Positions 41,560 through 50,376 of a stretch of 64,000 nt of DNA are shown here, in pieces. The notes under the pieces are model-generated. The model was given only the letters and a program-made list of their open reading frames with translations. It made no database searches and was not told where the DNA came from. Every line of letters starts with the position of its first letter. Positions within the stretch are counted from its first letter, which is position 1. The position numbers were made by a program, and so were the translations under genes. Location: positions 1 through 64,000 of the forward strand of contig CAJUDT010000001.1 of NCBI GenBank assembly GCA_910585415.1, given 5' to 3'. This DNA is from an uncultured Flavonifractor sp. (GTDB lineage Bacteria > Bacillota > Clostridia > Oscillospirales > Oscillospiraceae).

Positions 41560-42258
41560 TCAGGCCCCCAATACTAATTTGTTGCGGATAGCCTCCAGCT
41601 CATCCCCGGTGAGCCCCAGCCAGTGCAGGAACTCCAGAACAGAGCCGTGGGCTTCCTCCAGGCGGGAGAGGCAGTCCTCCAGATACTCCACCTTGGACCG
41701 GCCCATAAAGGGGGCCGACTCCCGGTTGAAGGCCTGGATTTTTCGGACGAGCTCCCGTATGTAGAGTTCTGTAACCTGATAGTCCGCCAAAATATCCTCC
41801 CGGCCCACACCGGCCAGGGTCAGCAGCAAAGCGGCGGTACAGCCGGTGCGGTCCTTCCCCGCCGTGCAGTGGAAGAGCACGCCCCCCGGCGCTTGGGCAA
41901 TGGTGCGCAGAACGCGAGCGGGCGCGTCCCTGCGCTCCAGCATCTCGAAATAACTCCTGCCCACGTCCTGCTCCAGGTTGGGGAGGCGCTCTCCCCCCAC
42001 CATGGGGATGTGGTGGTAGAAAAAGTTCGGGTCGGCGGAGAGCTGGTCCGGCTTGCGCTCCAGCTCCCCCGCGCTGCGCAGGTCAATCACCGTGGTGATC
42101 TCCCGGTCCAGCAGCCATTGCAGGTCCTCATCGCTCAGTCCGGCGGGGTTGTCCCCTCTCAGCATCCGGCCCCAGGCGGTACAGCCCCCTCCTGCAATGG
42201 GATAGCCTCCCAAGTCTCGCAAATTCAGCATTGTTCCCAGCGGTATCCGGCGCAGCAT
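41560..42258 (-). CDS. Tyrosine/serine phosphatase (Tyr_phosphatase3-like)
   Basis: The 232-residue enzyme begins MLRRIPLGTMLNLRDLGGYP and carries the P-loop HCTAGKDRTGCTAALLL near residues 127-143, with the Cys-x5-Arg nucleophile motif intact, plus DLRSAGELERKPD. Its type acts as a protein-tyrosine or lipid-like phosphatase. Substrate unknown. ATG 42258 follows GGGAGGGAAAGGG. It is the first gene of the M50-scpA-scpB-ytfJ-dacF-rluB run. Confidence 0.9.
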   Translation of the reverse strand: MLRRIPLGTMLNLRDLGGYPIAGGGCTAWGRMLRGDNPAGLSDEDLQWLLDREITTVIDLRSAGELERKPDQLSADPNFFYHHIPMVGGERLPNLEQDVGRSYFEMLERRDAPARVLRTIAQAPGGVLFHCTAGKDRTGCTAALLLTLAGVGREDILADYQVTELYIRELVRKIQAFNRESAPFMGRSKVEYLEDCLSRLEEAHGSVLEFLHWLGLTGDELEAIRNKLVLGA

Positions 42259-42286
42259 GGCCCTTTCCCTCCCAATTGTTTTTCCC

Positions 42287-42315
42287 ATTATAGCAAAGAC
42301 CGGCCAAAAAAACAA
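42287..42315 (-). promoter_or_regulatory. Promoter of the phosphatase-scpAB-dacF operon
   Basis: On the minus strand TTGTTT and TATAAT are separated by 17 bp, about 29 nt upstream of the phosphatase ATG. Confidence 0.6.
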
Positions 42316-42391
42316 GGCGGTCCAGGCCGGATTTTCCGCACACCCACCCCTCCGCCCGCGCATAGAGTGGAGAGAAAAGGAGGCGTATGCC

Positions 42392-42781
42392 ATGGAATCC
42401 AGCGGAACCCTCATCACCCGCGTCTATACCTCCCGCGCCCAGATTCCCGTCCCGGGAGCCACGGTGGCGGTGACACAAAAGAGTGAAAACGGACGGCACC
42501 ACCTGTTGGCCATCCGTATCTCCGATTCCAGCGGGAAAACCACCCCCATCCCAATCGGCACCCCCATGCTCAGTGCGGGCCAGAGCCCCGGCGGGGCGAC
42601 GCCCTTCGCCCCGGTGGACCTGTGGGTGTCCGCACCGGGATACGAGGTCCTCACCGTGGAGGATATCCAGGTCTTTCCCGGCACCGAGACCATTCAAACC
42701 CTGGAGCTTATCCCCCTGCCGGAGATGGCCATTCCAGGCTCCAGGGGGGAGACTGTATCCACCACCCCCCAAAACCTGTAA
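42392..42781 (+). CDS. Small beta-rich protein upstream of SpoIID-like genes
   Basis: The 129-residue protein begins MESSGTLITRVYTSRAQIPVPGA and is beta-rich. A carboxypeptidase-regulatory/transthyretin-like fold is suggested by VPGATVAVTQKSENGRHH, DSSGKTTPIPIGTP and APGYEVLTVEDIQVFPGTET. There is no signal peptide, so mother-cell cytoplasm or spore deposition is possible. AAAAGGAGG precedes the ATG. It is followed 13 bp later by a SpoIID-like gene, so they should be co-expressed. The function is inferred from that context only. Confidence 0.75.
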   Translation: MESSGTLITRVYTSRAQIPVPGATVAVTQKSENGRHHLLAIRISDSSGKTTPIPIGTPMLSAGQSPGGATPFAPVDLWVSAPGYEVLTVEDIQVFPGTETIQTLELIPLPEMAIPGSRGETVSTTPQNL

Positions 42782-42793
42782 GGAGGGAGCGGA

Positions 42794-44008
42794 ATGCCCG
42801 AACCTATTATCACACCCTATATTCCCCAGACCATCACCGTCCACCTGGGGCCCCCAAACTCCGACGCGGAGAATGTGACCGTCTCCTTCTCCGACTACGT
42901 GAAAAACGTGGCCTCCAGCGAAATCTATCCCACCTGGGAGCCCGCCGCCATCCGGGCCAATGTGCTGGCCATCATCTCCTTTGCCCTGAACCGGGTGTAT
43001 ACGGAGTATTACCCCAGCCGCGGCTATCCCTTCCAGATTACCTCCAGCACCGCCTACGACCAAAAATTTATCAAAGGGCGCAGTATCTTTGAGAATGTGG
43101 GGCAGATTGTGGACGACGTGTTTCGTGACTACATACGTTACCCAGGCCATGTGGAGCCCCTGGCCGCCAAATTCTGCAATGGCACCACCTCCACCTGTGA
43201 CGGCCTCTCCCAGTGGGGCAGTCAGGCTCTGGCCGAGCAGGGGTACAACTCTGTGGACATCCTGCGCCACTACTACGGAGACGACATACAAATTGTCACC
43301 GGCGCGCCTGTCAAGGGTGTGCAGTCCTCCTACCCCGGCACGCCCCTGCGCCTGGGCGACCAGGGGCAGGCGGTGATTCAAATTCAGACCATGCTCAACC
43401 GTATTTCCCGGGACTACCCGGCAATCCCGAAAATCCCCGTGGTAGACGGCATATTCGGGGCCAATACCCAGGCGGCGGTGAGGCGTTTTCAGGAGATTTT
43501 CAGTCTGGTCCCGGACGGTGTGGTGGGCAGCGCCACCTGGTATAAGATGGTCTACCTCTATGTTGGCATACTGGACCTGGCCGAGCTCATCAGCGAGGGG
43601 CAGACCTTCACCGGCTTCTCCTTTGTCCTGCCGGAGACTCTGTCCGTGGGGGATACCAGCCCGCGGGTGCGGCTGCTCCAGTATATGCTGGCCGTGGTGG
43701 CCACCTTCTACAACACGATTCCCATGGTGGCGCTGGACAGCATCTACGGCCCCGCCACCAGCGCCGCCGTCCAGGCCGTTCAGCAGATGGCGGGGCTTCC
43801 CCCAAGCGACACCGTGGACAGCGCCACCTGGGAGGCCCTCTATCGGATGTATGCCGGTATTGTGGACACCATGGACGAATACACCAACGTAGTTCCGGAG
43901 CCCTTCCGGCCGGAAATCGATGACGCGCTCCCCGCCAACGTCACCCAGTTCCCCGGCCGAAGCCTGTCCCTGGGGGACAGTGATACGATGGGAGGTAGTA
44001 TTTCATGA
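42794..44008 (+). CDS. SpoIID-like protein with peptidoglycan-binding repeats
   Basis: The 404-residue protein has an N-terminal SpoIID-like segment (WEPAAIRANVLAIISFALN, residues 53-71, and LSQWGSQALAEQGYNSVDIL near 142-161, matching the MSQWGA..A motif). Two PG_binding_1 domains follow: LRLGDQGQAVIQIQTMLNRI near 190 with VDGIFGANTQAAVRRFQ, and LSVGDTSPRVRLLQYMLAVV near 290 with DSIYGPATSAAVQAVQQ. No signal peptide is visible. Such proteins occur in clostridial sporulation loci. An active role is not certain because the catalytic Glu cannot be placed by eye. Confidence 0.85.
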   Translation: MPEPIITPYIPQTITVHLGPPNSDAENVTVSFSDYVKNVASSEIYPTWEPAAIRANVLAIISFALNRVYTEYYPSRGYPFQITSSTAYDQKFIKGRSIFENVGQIVDDVFRDYIRYPGHVEPLAAKFCNGTTSTCDGLSQWGSQALAEQGYNSVDILRHYYGDDIQIVTGAPVKGVQSSYPGTPLRLGDQGQAVIQIQTMLNRISRDYPAIPKIPVVDGIFGANTQAAVRRFQEIFSLVPDGVVGSATWYKMVYLYVGILDLAELISEGQTFTGFSFVLPETLSVGDTSPRVRLLQYMLAVVATFYNTIPMVALDSIYGPATSAAVQAVQQMAGLPPSDTVDSATWEALYRMYAGIVDTMDEYTNVVPEPFRPEIDDALPANVTQFPGRSLSLGDSDTMGGSIS

Positions 44009-44577
44009 GCTGTTCTTGGGCACCCGGTCCCAATGCCGTGGGCCGTTCGGTCTTTGACCTGCAAACCATGCTGCGGACCATCTCCTTCCGGCACCCGTGG
44101 CTCCCCCGCCTCATTCCCGACGGCGTGTTCGGCGAGCGCACCCTGGAGGCGGTCATGCTCTTTCAGCGGGAGCTCTTTCCACCGGTCACCGGCATTGTCG
44201 ATAACGCGGTTTGGGACGCCATTGTTTCGGCCTACCGGCAGTGCTGCACCGCCCTGGCCCCGCCCCTTCCCTGCAACGGCTATCCCTCCCGGAGCTACAC
44301 CATCTCCCCCGGACAGAGCTGCGTCCATTTGGGGCTGATTCAGTCCATGTTTCTGGGACTGGGCTGTATTTTGGAGGGATTGGAGAAAGCGGAGGTCAAT
44401 GGCACCATGGATGATTGTACCGTCCAAAATATCCGCTGGATCCAGCGGCTGAATCAGGCGGAGGAAACCGGCGTCATCGACCAGCTGGTGTGGGACACTC
44501 TGGCGCGGCTGTACATGCTCTTCGTCACCTACGCCCAGACCCCCAGGACCTCCCGCCCCGAGCGCTTCGCCCAATAA
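44005..44577 (+). CDS. Peptidoglycan-binding domain protein
   Basis: The 190-residue protein consists of two PG_binding_1-like modules: VFDLQTMLRTISFRHPWLPR with DGVFGERTLEAVMLFQREL near residues 16-57, and CVHLGLIQSMFLGLGCILEG with NGTMDDCTVQNIRWIQRL near 103-150. It overlaps the upstream SpoIID-like gene by 4 bp. No signal peptide is present. Several cysteines (CCTALAPPLPC, SCVHL) are unusual for wall modules. It likely works with the upstream protein. Confidence 0.85.
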   Translation: MSCSWAPGPNAVGRSVFDLQTMLRTISFRHPWLPRLIPDGVFGERTLEAVMLFQRELFPPVTGIVDNAVWDAIVSAYRQCCTALAPPLPCNGYPSRSYTISPGQSCVHLGLIQSMFLGLGCILEGLEKAEVNGTMDDCTVQNIRWIQRLNQAEETGVIDQLVWDTLARLYMLFVTYAQTPRTSRPERFAQ

Positions 44578-44621
44578 GCGCTGCGGCCCGCCCTCCAGTC
44601 TGAGGGCGGGCCGCAGTGCTT
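44576..44621. terminator. Bidirectional terminator
   Basis: A perfect 15-bp GC-rich stem (44581-44595 with 44602-44616, 6-nt loop), extended outward by AAGC/GCTT with one mismatch, lies between the plus-strand wall cluster and the minus-strand hisE end. Confidence 0.75.
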
Positions 44622-44950
44622 CAAGTCTCCCTGTCCACCTGCTTCATGTGCTTCAGGTTGCCGATTTTCTGGCTGCGGCGGTCCAGCTGCTCCAGCACCA
44701 CATCCAGGGGGATGCCTTGGTCCGCCAGCAGCACCATCAGATGGTACAGCAGGTCGGAAATCTCCCCCACCGTTTCCTCCTGTCTGCCGTTCTTGGCGGC
44801 GATAATGGTTTCAGCGCACTCCTCCCCCACCTTTTTCAGGATTTTGTCCAACCCCTGGTCGAAGAGGTAGCATGTGTAGGAGCCCTCTTGGGGCTCCCGC
44901 TGGCGCTGTAAAATCACCTGATACAGGTCTTGCAGTACATGGTCGTTCAT
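44621..44950 (-). CDS. hisE: Phosphoribosyl-ATP pyrophosphatase
   Basis: It performs the second step of histidine synthesis. The 109 residues show the MazG-like fold with [21 protein letters not shown] and [31 protein letters not shown], with metal-binding Glu residues. ATG 44950 follows GGAGGGG. It is the last gene of the his operon and overlaps hisI by 4 bp. HisE and HisI are separate polypeptides here. Confidence 0.95.
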   Translation of the reverse strand: MNDHVLQDLYQVILQRQREPQEGSYTCYLFDQGLDKILKKVGEECAETIIAAKNGRQEETVGEISDLLYHLMVLLADQGIPLDVVLEQLDRRSQKIGNLKHMKQVDRET

Positions 44951-45279
44951 GTGGTCCCCTCCAGTATGGTATTGAAAAAGCACGAGCGGCTTCCGGTATG
45001 ACAGGCAGGGCCGTCCGGCCTGCACAGATAGAGCAGGGTGTCGGTGTCGCAGTCTGTTCGTATTTCCTTCACATGGAGGAAATTCCCGGAAGTTCCCCCC
45101 TTATTCCACAGCTCCCCCCGGCTGCGGCTCCAAAACCAGGCGGTCCCCGTTTCCAAGGTCAGCTCAACCGCCCGCCTGTTTGTAAAGCCCAGCATCAGCA
45201 CCTCCAGGGTGTCTACCTCCTGGATGATAACGGGAATCAGCTCCGACTTTTGAAAGAGCAAATCCAAGTTAAACGCCAT
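44947..45279 (-). CDS. hisI: Phosphoribosyl-AMP cyclohydrolase
   Basis: It opens the purine ring in histidine synthesis. The 110 residues contain [42 protein letters not shown] and the metal-site run [18 protein letters not shown] (near 73-90), the HisI signature. The ATG has GGTGAT upstream, and the gene overlaps hisE by 4 bp. Confidence 0.96.
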   Translation of the reverse strand: MAFNLDLLFQKSELIPVIIQEVDTLEVLMLGFTNRRAVELTLETGTAWFWSRSRGELWNKGGTSGNFLHVKEIRTDCDTDTLLYLCRPDGPACHTGSRSCFFNTILEGTT

Positions 45280-45283
45280 CGTA

Positions 45284-46039
45284 TCACCTCACCGGAATGT
45301 TTTTCGTGCGCAGATAATCCTTCACCTGGGGTACTGTCAGCTCCCCGAAGTGAAAGAGAGAAGCCGCCAGGGCCGCATCACAGTTGGTTTCGGCAAACAC
45401 CTGGGCAAAATGGTCCAGACTGCCGCATCCGCCGGAGGCGATCACGGGAATGGAGACGGCTTCCGTCACCGCTCTCGTCATGGCCAAATCAAAGCCCGCC
45501 TTGGTGCCGTCGGCGTCCATGGAGGTCAGCAGAATCTCCCCGGCCCCCAGCGCCTGGCCCCGGCGGGCCCATTCCACTGCGTCCAGACCAGTGGGCGTCC
45601 TCCCCCCGGCGGTGACCACCTCATAGGTTCCATCTCCCCTGCTTCGGGCGTCGATGGCCAGGACCACGCACTGGGAACCGAAGCGCTCCGCCCCGCGGGC
45701 AATCAACGTGGGGTCCGCCACAGCGGCGGAGTTCACCGAAATCTTGTCCGCCCCCGCCCGCAGAAGCCGCCGGAAATCCTCCAGAGTGCGGATACCGCCC
45801 CCCACAGTCAGGGGGACGAACACCTGGGCAGCGGTGCGCTCCACCACATGGGCCACAGTGTCCCGGCCGTCGCTGGTGGCGGTAATGTCCAGAAAGACAA
45901 TCTCGTCCGCCCCCTGGTCCGAATAGTATTTTGCCAGCTCCACCGGGTCCCCGGCGTCCCGGATGTTGACGAAGTTGACCCCCTTCACCACCCGGCCGTC
46001 CCGCACATCCAGGCAGGGAATGATTCGTTTGGCTAACAT
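45284..46039 (-). CDS. hisF: Imidazole glycerol phosphate synthase subunit HisF
   Basis: This is the cyclase subunit that joins with HisH. The 251-residue half-barrel starts [20 protein letters not shown], with catalytic Asp in CLDV (Asp11) and in [18 protein letters not shown] (near 130). The phosphate loops [11 protein letters not shown] and VIASGGCG are intact. GAGGAG precedes the ATG. It follows hisA by 39 bp. Confidence 0.97.
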   Translation of the reverse strand: MLAKRIIPCLDVRDGRVVKGVNFVNIRDAGDPVELAKYYSDQGADEIVFLDITATSDGRDTVAHVVERTAAQVFVPLTVGGGIRTLEDFRRLLRAGADKISVNSAAVADPTLIARGAERFGSQCVVLAIDARSRGDGTYEVVTAGGRTPTGLDAVEWARRGQALGAGEILLTSMDADGTKAGFDLAMTRAVTEAVSIPVIASGGCGSLDHFAQVFAETNCDAALAASLFHFGELTVPQVKDYLRTKNIPVR

Positions 46040-46078
46040 GTAAGCTCCTCCAAATACTGGTTCATCTGACCGCGATTT

Positions 46079-46801
46079 TCACACCTGTGCTCCCGCGTCC
46101 GCCACGGCGGCGGAGAGGTCGATGGTCCCGGCATAGCAGGCCTTTCCGACGATGGCCCCATAGAGCCCCAACGCAGCCAAGTCCCGAATATCCTGGTTGC
46201 CGGACACCCCGCCGGAGGCGATAATCTGTCCGCCATAGACCCCTTGCAAAGCGTTCAGCCGCTCCAGCGAGGGACCGGAGAGCATCCCGTCTGTGGCAAT
46301 GTCTGTAAAGATAATAGTCTTTACACCGATTGCCCCCATTTGTCTGGCAAACTCCAACTCGTTCCGCCCGGAGGATTCCTCCCACCCGGCGGTTTTGACG
46401 ACACCATGCAGAGCGTCAATCCCCACGGCAATCCGCTCCCCATAGCGCTCTACGGCGGCGCGGACAAACTCCGGGTCGCTGACGGCAGCCGAACCAATCA
46501 CCGCCCGGTATACGCCCAGCGCAAAGACCTCATCCAAGTCGGCCAGAGAGCGGATGCCGCCCCCTAGCTCCACCCGCAGGCCGGACTGCTCCGCCACCGC
46601 CTGCACAATGGCGCCGTTTTTCCGCTTGCCGCTCCGGGCTCCGTCCAGGTCCACCATATGGACGTATCGAGCCCCAGCCGCCGCAAAAGCCGCCGCTGTC
46701 GTCAGCGGGTCCTCGGACACCTGATGAACCGTGTTAAAATCACCTTTGTAAAGCCGTACCACTTTACCATCTTTCAAATCAATCGCAGGCAAAAGAATCA
46801 C
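46079..46801 (-). CDS. hisA: ProFAR isomerase HisA
   Basis: It isomerises the aminoimidazole ribotide intermediate. The 240 residues begin MILLPAIDLKDGKVVRLYKGD, with the acid in AIDLKDG and IIFTDIATDGMLSGPSLERL near 125-147, and the phosphate motifs VELGGGIRSL and IIASGGVSG. It overlaps hisH by 4 bp. Confidence 0.97.
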   Translation of the reverse strand: MILLPAIDLKDGKVVRLYKGDFNTVHQVSEDPLTTAAAFAAAGARYVHMVDLDGARSGKRKNGAIVQAVAEQSGLRVELGGGIRSLADLDEVFALGVYRAVIGSAAVSDPEFVRAAVERYGERIAVGIDALHGVVKTAGWEESSGRNELEFARQMGAIGVKTIIFTDIATDGMLSGPSLERLNALQGVYGGQIIASGGVSGNQDIRDLAALGLYGAIVGKACYAGTIDLSAAVADAGAQV

Positions 46802-47406
46802 CGGTTCAGCCCTCCGAAATTCTTCAAAATTTGCAGTCCCGCTTCTCCGCTCTTCTCCGGGTGGAACTGACAGCCGTACACATTTCCCCGGCCCACTGCC
46901 GCCGTCACTGGCACGCCGTAGTCGGTCAGGGCCGATACGTCCGCCGGGTCAGCCGTCACGCCGCAGTAGCTGTGGACAAAGTACACATAGGCCCCCTCAT
47001 CCAGCCCTGCAAAGAGCGGAGAAGGGTTGGGAAAGCGCAAACTGTTCCAGCCGATGTGCGGGAGCTTACAGGTGGTTGGAATCCGCTCTACACAGCCGCT
47101 GACAAGCCTAAGTCCTTCACAGATTTTGCCCTCTTCTCCCCTGTCAAAGAGCAGCTGCATTCCCAGGCAGATGCCCAAAATGGGCTTCCGCTCCGCCTGC
47201 TGCTTCAGCACCCGGTCCAGCCCGCTCCCCCGCAGCCGCTCCGCCGCGTCGGGAAAGGCCCCCACGCCGGGCAGAATGATGGAGCCCGCCCGCTCCAGCT
47301 CCGCCTCGTCGCTGGTTATGCGGGTGTCCAGGCCCAGGTATCCCATGGCGTTGGTGATGCTTTTCAGGTTCCCCACGCCGTAGTCCACAATGGCAGTATA
47401 GCTCAT
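46798..47406 (-). CDS. hisH: Imidazole glycerol phosphate synthase subunit HisH
   Basis: This is the glutaminase subunit partnering HisF. The 202-residue class I amidotransferase has the nucleophile in KPILGICLGMQLLFD near residue 80 and the His-x-Glu dyad in YGCQFHPEKSGEAG near 182, with VDYGVGNLKS at the start. It overlaps hisA by 4 bp and is separated from the upstream GNAT by 18 bp. Confidence 0.96.
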   Translation of the reverse strand: MSYTAIVDYGVGNLKSITNAMGYLGLDTRITSDEAELERAGSIILPGVGAFPDAAERLRGSGLDRVLKQQAERKPILGICLGMQLLFDRGEEGKICEGLRLVSGCVERIPTTCKLPHIGWNSLRFPNPSPLFAGLDEGAYVYFVHSYCGVTADPADVSALTDYGVPVTAAVGRGNVYGCQFHPEKSGEAGLQILKNFGGLNR

Positions 47407-47424
47407 TTGCCGCTCCCCTCTCTG

Positions 47425-47868
47425 TTACAGCCATTGGACAAAGGCCGTCTTGTCGTTGCAGTTGTAGCCCGCCCGCTCATAAAAACGCAGTGTAGCCCCG
47501 TCCTTGGCCCCGGTGAGCAGCATGAGCTTATAGCACCCTGCCGCCTGGGCCAGCTCCCGGGCCCGGTTCAGGCAGGCGGAAGCCAAGCCCTGCTTTCGAT
47601 ACTCCCGCCGGGTAACCACATTCTCCACCAATCCGTAGGGCCGCAGGTCCCTGGTCAAATTCGGGACCACCACCAGTGTACACGAGGCACACAGGCGCCC
47701 GTCCCGCTCCGCCACAATGATATGGTAACTGGGGTCTGCCAGCAGCTTTTCCCACAGAGCAGCCCGCGCCGGACATTCCGGCGGTGTCCCCTTCTCATGC
47801 AGGTGGGTGTACAGCTCCAGCAGTTCCTCCAGCTCACCGGAGCGGACTTCCCGGACCGCGCCGCTCAT
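47425..47868 (-). CDS. GNAT acetyltransferase inside the his operon
   Basis: The 147-residue protein from ATG 47868 (MSGAVREVRSGELEELLELY) has the GNAT core: CTLVVVPNLTRDLRPYGLVENVV, the acetyl-CoA loop REYRKQGLASACLNRA near 93-108, and GATLRFYERAGYN near 127-139. GGGGGTCC precedes the ATG. It overlaps hisB by 4 bp and precedes hisH by 18 bp, so it is an integral operon member. A specific histidine-pathway role is not evident. Confidence 0.88.
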   Translation of the reverse strand: MSGAVREVRSGELEELLELYTHLHEKGTPPECPARAALWEKLLADPSYHIIVAERDGRLCASCTLVVVPNLTRDLRPYGLVENVVTRREYRKQGLASACLNRARELAQAAGCYKLMLLTGAKDGATLRFYERAGYNCNDKTAFVQWL

Positions 47869-48440
47869 AGGACCCCCTTGGTGGAGGTCACTTCGGTCCC
47901 CTCCACCCGTACGGCGTCTTTGAGGGCTACACCCAGGGATTTGAACAGAGCTTCGGTGATGTGATGGGCGTTCTTTCCGTAGAGCGCCTTCATATGTAAA
48001 GTCAAACCACTGTTCATCGCCAGGGCCCGCATAAATTCCTCCGTCAGACAGGAATCGTATGTTCCAATCTGCGCCTGAGGCATGTCCGCCTCGAACACCA
48101 GGAAGGCACGGTTCGAGAAGTCCAGAGCGGTGAAGCACAGAGCCTCGTCCATGGGAATGCAGGCCGAGGCATACCGGCGAATCCCCCGCCGGTCCCCCAG
48201 GGCCTCCCGCAGGGCCTGCCCCAGAACAATGCCCACATCCTCCACCGTATGGTGGCCGTCCACCTCCAGGTCCCCCTTGGCGGTGAGCTCCAGCCCCAGA
48301 CCGCCGTAAAAGGCCAGGGCGGTGAGCATGTGGTCAAAAAAGCCGATTCCGGTGGAGATGTTCACCGGCCCGCCCTCCAGACTCAGCTTGAGGGAAATGG
48401 ACGTCTCCTTGGTTGCACGGGAAATGTTGGACGTTCGCAT
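47865..48440 (-). CDS. hisB: Imidazoleglycerol-phosphate dehydratase
   Basis: It dehydrates IGP. The 191-residue protein has the metal motifs GIGFFDHMLTALAFYGGL near residues 30-47 and VDGHHTVEDVGIVLGQALREALG near 60-82, the second HHTVED-like set LTLHMKALYGKNAHHITEALFK near 146-167, and CIPMDEALC. This is the mono-functional type without phosphatase. It lies 11 bp after hisD. Confidence 0.97.
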   Translation of the reverse strand: MRTSNISRATKETSISLKLSLEGGPVNISTGIGFFDHMLTALAFYGGLGLELTAKGDLEVDGHHTVEDVGIVLGQALREALGDRRGIRRYASACIPMDEALCFTALDFSNRAFLVFEADMPQAQIGTYDSCLTEEFMRALAMNSGLTLHMKALYGKNAHHITEALFKSLGVALKDAVRVEGTEVTSTKGVL

Positions 48441-48451
48441 AAACAGCCCCC

Positions 48452-49729
48452 CTACCCTTCAAACCGCACTCGGATGGAATTGGCGTGGGCGGTCAGGTGC
48501 TCCGATTCCGCCAAATCCACCACATGCCCACGGACCTGCTCCAGACTGGCCCGGTCGTACTGAATGACGCTCATGCTTTTGAGGAAGCTGTCCACGCTCA
48601 AAGGCGAGAAGAACCGGGCTGTACCCGAGGTGGGCAGCACATGGTTGGGCCCCGCCAGATAGTCCCCCAAGGGCTCCGGCGACCAGGCCCCCAGGAACAC
48701 CGCCCCCGCGTTGTGGATGTTGGGCAGGAGTGCGCGGGGGTCCTCTGTGACGATTTCCAAATGCTCCGGCGCAATCTCGTTGGCCAGCTCCGCCGCCTGG
48801 GACAGGCTCTGGCACACAATCGCAAAGCTGAAATCCCGCAGCGAGGCCTCCATAATCTCGCTACGGCTGAGATACCCCGTCTGGCGGACCAGCTCGGCGT
48901 CCACCGCCTCCGCCAGGGTCCGGCTGGTGGTCAACAGCACGGCGGAGGCCAGCTTGTCATGCTCCGCCTGACTCAGCAGATCGGCGGCCACAAATTTGGG
49001 GTCGGCGGATCCGTCGGCAATGACCAGAACCTCTGAGGGTCCCGCAATCATGTCGATATCCAAAGCCCCGTAAGCCATACGCTTCGCAGAGGCCACGTAG
49101 GCGTTTCCAGGTCCCACCAGCTTATCCACCCGCGGAATGAAGCCCGCTCCGTAGGCCAGCGCCGCCACCGCCTGGGCCCCGCCCACGGCGATGCAGCGGT
49201 CCACCCCGGCGATTTTCGCCGCCGCTAAAACCGCGTCATTGAGGTTTTCGGTGGGAGGAGTGACCATAATAATCTCCCCCACCCCCGCCACCTTGGCGGG
49301 CACCGCGCACATGAGCACGGAGGACGGATAAGCCGCCGTGCCGCCGGGCACATAGATGCCCACCCGGCCCAGTCCCCGGACCACCCGGCCCACGGTCCCG
49401 CCGTCGGGGCTCTTCCACTCCCGGCTCTGGGTCAGGAGCTTCTCGTTATAATCCCGGATGTTGGCGGCGGCGTGCTCCAGGGCGGAAATCAGGGCCGAAT
49501 CGCAGGCGGCATAGGCTTCCTCCAGCCGCCCCTTTGGAATCTCATAGGGAAGTTTATGGTCAAACTGCCGTGTGTAACGCTCCACCGCCGGGTAGCCCTC
49601 CTGGCGCACATTCTCCATGATGGCGGCTGTGGCTGTGTCAATCTCCGCGTTCTTGGCGGCGGCACGGGCCCGCATGGCGGAGAGGACCTCCCGCTCTGCC
49701 CTGCCGTCCGCTGTCACAATCTGAATCAT
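48452..49729 (-). CDS. hisD: Histidinol dehydrogenase
   Basis: It performs the last two oxidations to histidine. From ATG 49729 the product is 425 residues beginning MIQIVTADGRAEREVLSAM. The pattern VGRVVRGLGRVGIYVPGG, DMIAGPSEVLVIADGSADPKFVAADLLSQAEHDKLASAV with zinc and catalytic His/Glu, and the C-terminal GPNHVLPTSGTARF are typical. The frame extends a further nine codons upstream, but the ATG overlaps the hisG stop. Confidence 0.96.
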   Translation of the reverse strand: MIQIVTADGRAEREVLSAMRARAAAKNAEIDTATAAIMENVRQEGYPAVERYTRQFDHKLPYEIPKGRLEEAYAACDSALISALEHAAANIRDYNEKLLTQSREWKSPDGGTVGRVVRGLGRVGIYVPGGTAAYPSSVLMCAVPAKVAGVGEIIMVTPPTENLNDAVLAAAKIAGVDRCIAVGGAQAVAALAYGAGFIPRVDKLVGPGNAYVASAKRMAYGALDIDMIAGPSEVLVIADGSADPKFVAADLLSQAEHDKLASAVLLTTSRTLAEAVDAELVRQTGYLSRSEIMEASLRDFSFAIVCQSLSQAAELANEIAPEHLEIVTEDPRALLPNIHNAGAVFLGAWSPEPLGDYLAGPNHVLPTSGTARFFSPLSVDSFLKSMSVIQYDRASLEQVRGHVVDLAESEHLTAHANSIRVRFEG

Positions 49730-50376
49730 GCTCTGCTCTCCAATTCCGCCTCGCATCGGGCAATAAAATCTTCAATCTGCGCCTTGTGGAGCTTCATGCT
49801 GGCCGTGTTCACAATCAGCCGGGCGCTGACCTGGGCCACGTCCTCAATGGGCGTCAGGCCGTTCTCCCGCAGGGTGGCCCCAGTCTCTACAATGTCCACA
49901 ATGGCGTCCGCCAGATCCAAAATCGGGGCCAGCTCCACCGAGCCCTCGATTTTGATGATATCCACATCCATTCCCTTTTTCTCAAAAAAGCTCCGGGTCA
50001 CATTGGGGTACTTGCTGGCAATCCGCCGGGTCTTATAGGTGCCGTAAAAATCGCTTCCGTCCTTCACCGCCAGGGCGAAGCGGCAGCGGCCGAAGCCCAA
50101 ATCCAGCACCTCATAAAACCGCTTTCCCTGCTCCAGGATGGTGTCCTTTCCCACGATGCCCAAATCACAGACCCCGTGCTCCACATAGGTAATCACGTCC
50201 GGGGCCTTGGCCAGCACCGCGTCCAGGGGGTAGTTGGGAATGCTGTGTACCAGCCTCCGTCCGGGGTGCTGGATGGGCGAGCAGTCCAGGCCCATTGCCG
50301 CAAAGAGCTCCACGCTCCTGTCCTGCAAGCGCCCCTTGGTCAGGGCGATGCGCAGGCGCTCATGTTCCATACTCAT
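49726..50376 (-). CDS. hisG: ATP phosphoribosyltransferase, short form
   Basis: It catalyses the first step of histidine synthesis. At 216 residues it is the short HisG that needs HisZ. It shows LRIALTKGRLQDRS near residues 8-21, YVEHGVCDLGIVGKDTILEQG near 67-87 and VDIVETGATLRENGL near 163-177. The regulatory C-domain of long HisG is absent. It overlaps hisZ by 4 bp and hisD by 4 bp. Confidence 0.96.
   Translation of the reverse strand: MSMEHERLRIALTKGRLQDRSVELFAAMGLDCSPIQHPGRRLVHSIPNYPLDAVLAKAPDVITYVEHGVCDLGIVGKDTILEQGKRFYEVLDLGFGRCRFALAVKDGSDFYGTYKTRRIASKYPNVTRSFFEKKGMDVDIIKIEGSVELAPILDLADAIVDIVETGATLRENGLTPIEDVAQVSARLIVNTASMKLHKAQIEDFIARCEAELESRA

Noticed and set aside
42128..43381. Long minus-strand frame crossing the phosphatase and the 42392 gene
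   Set aside because: It overlaps genes on the opposite strand with clear starts and motifs, and it reads as a low-complexity shadow.
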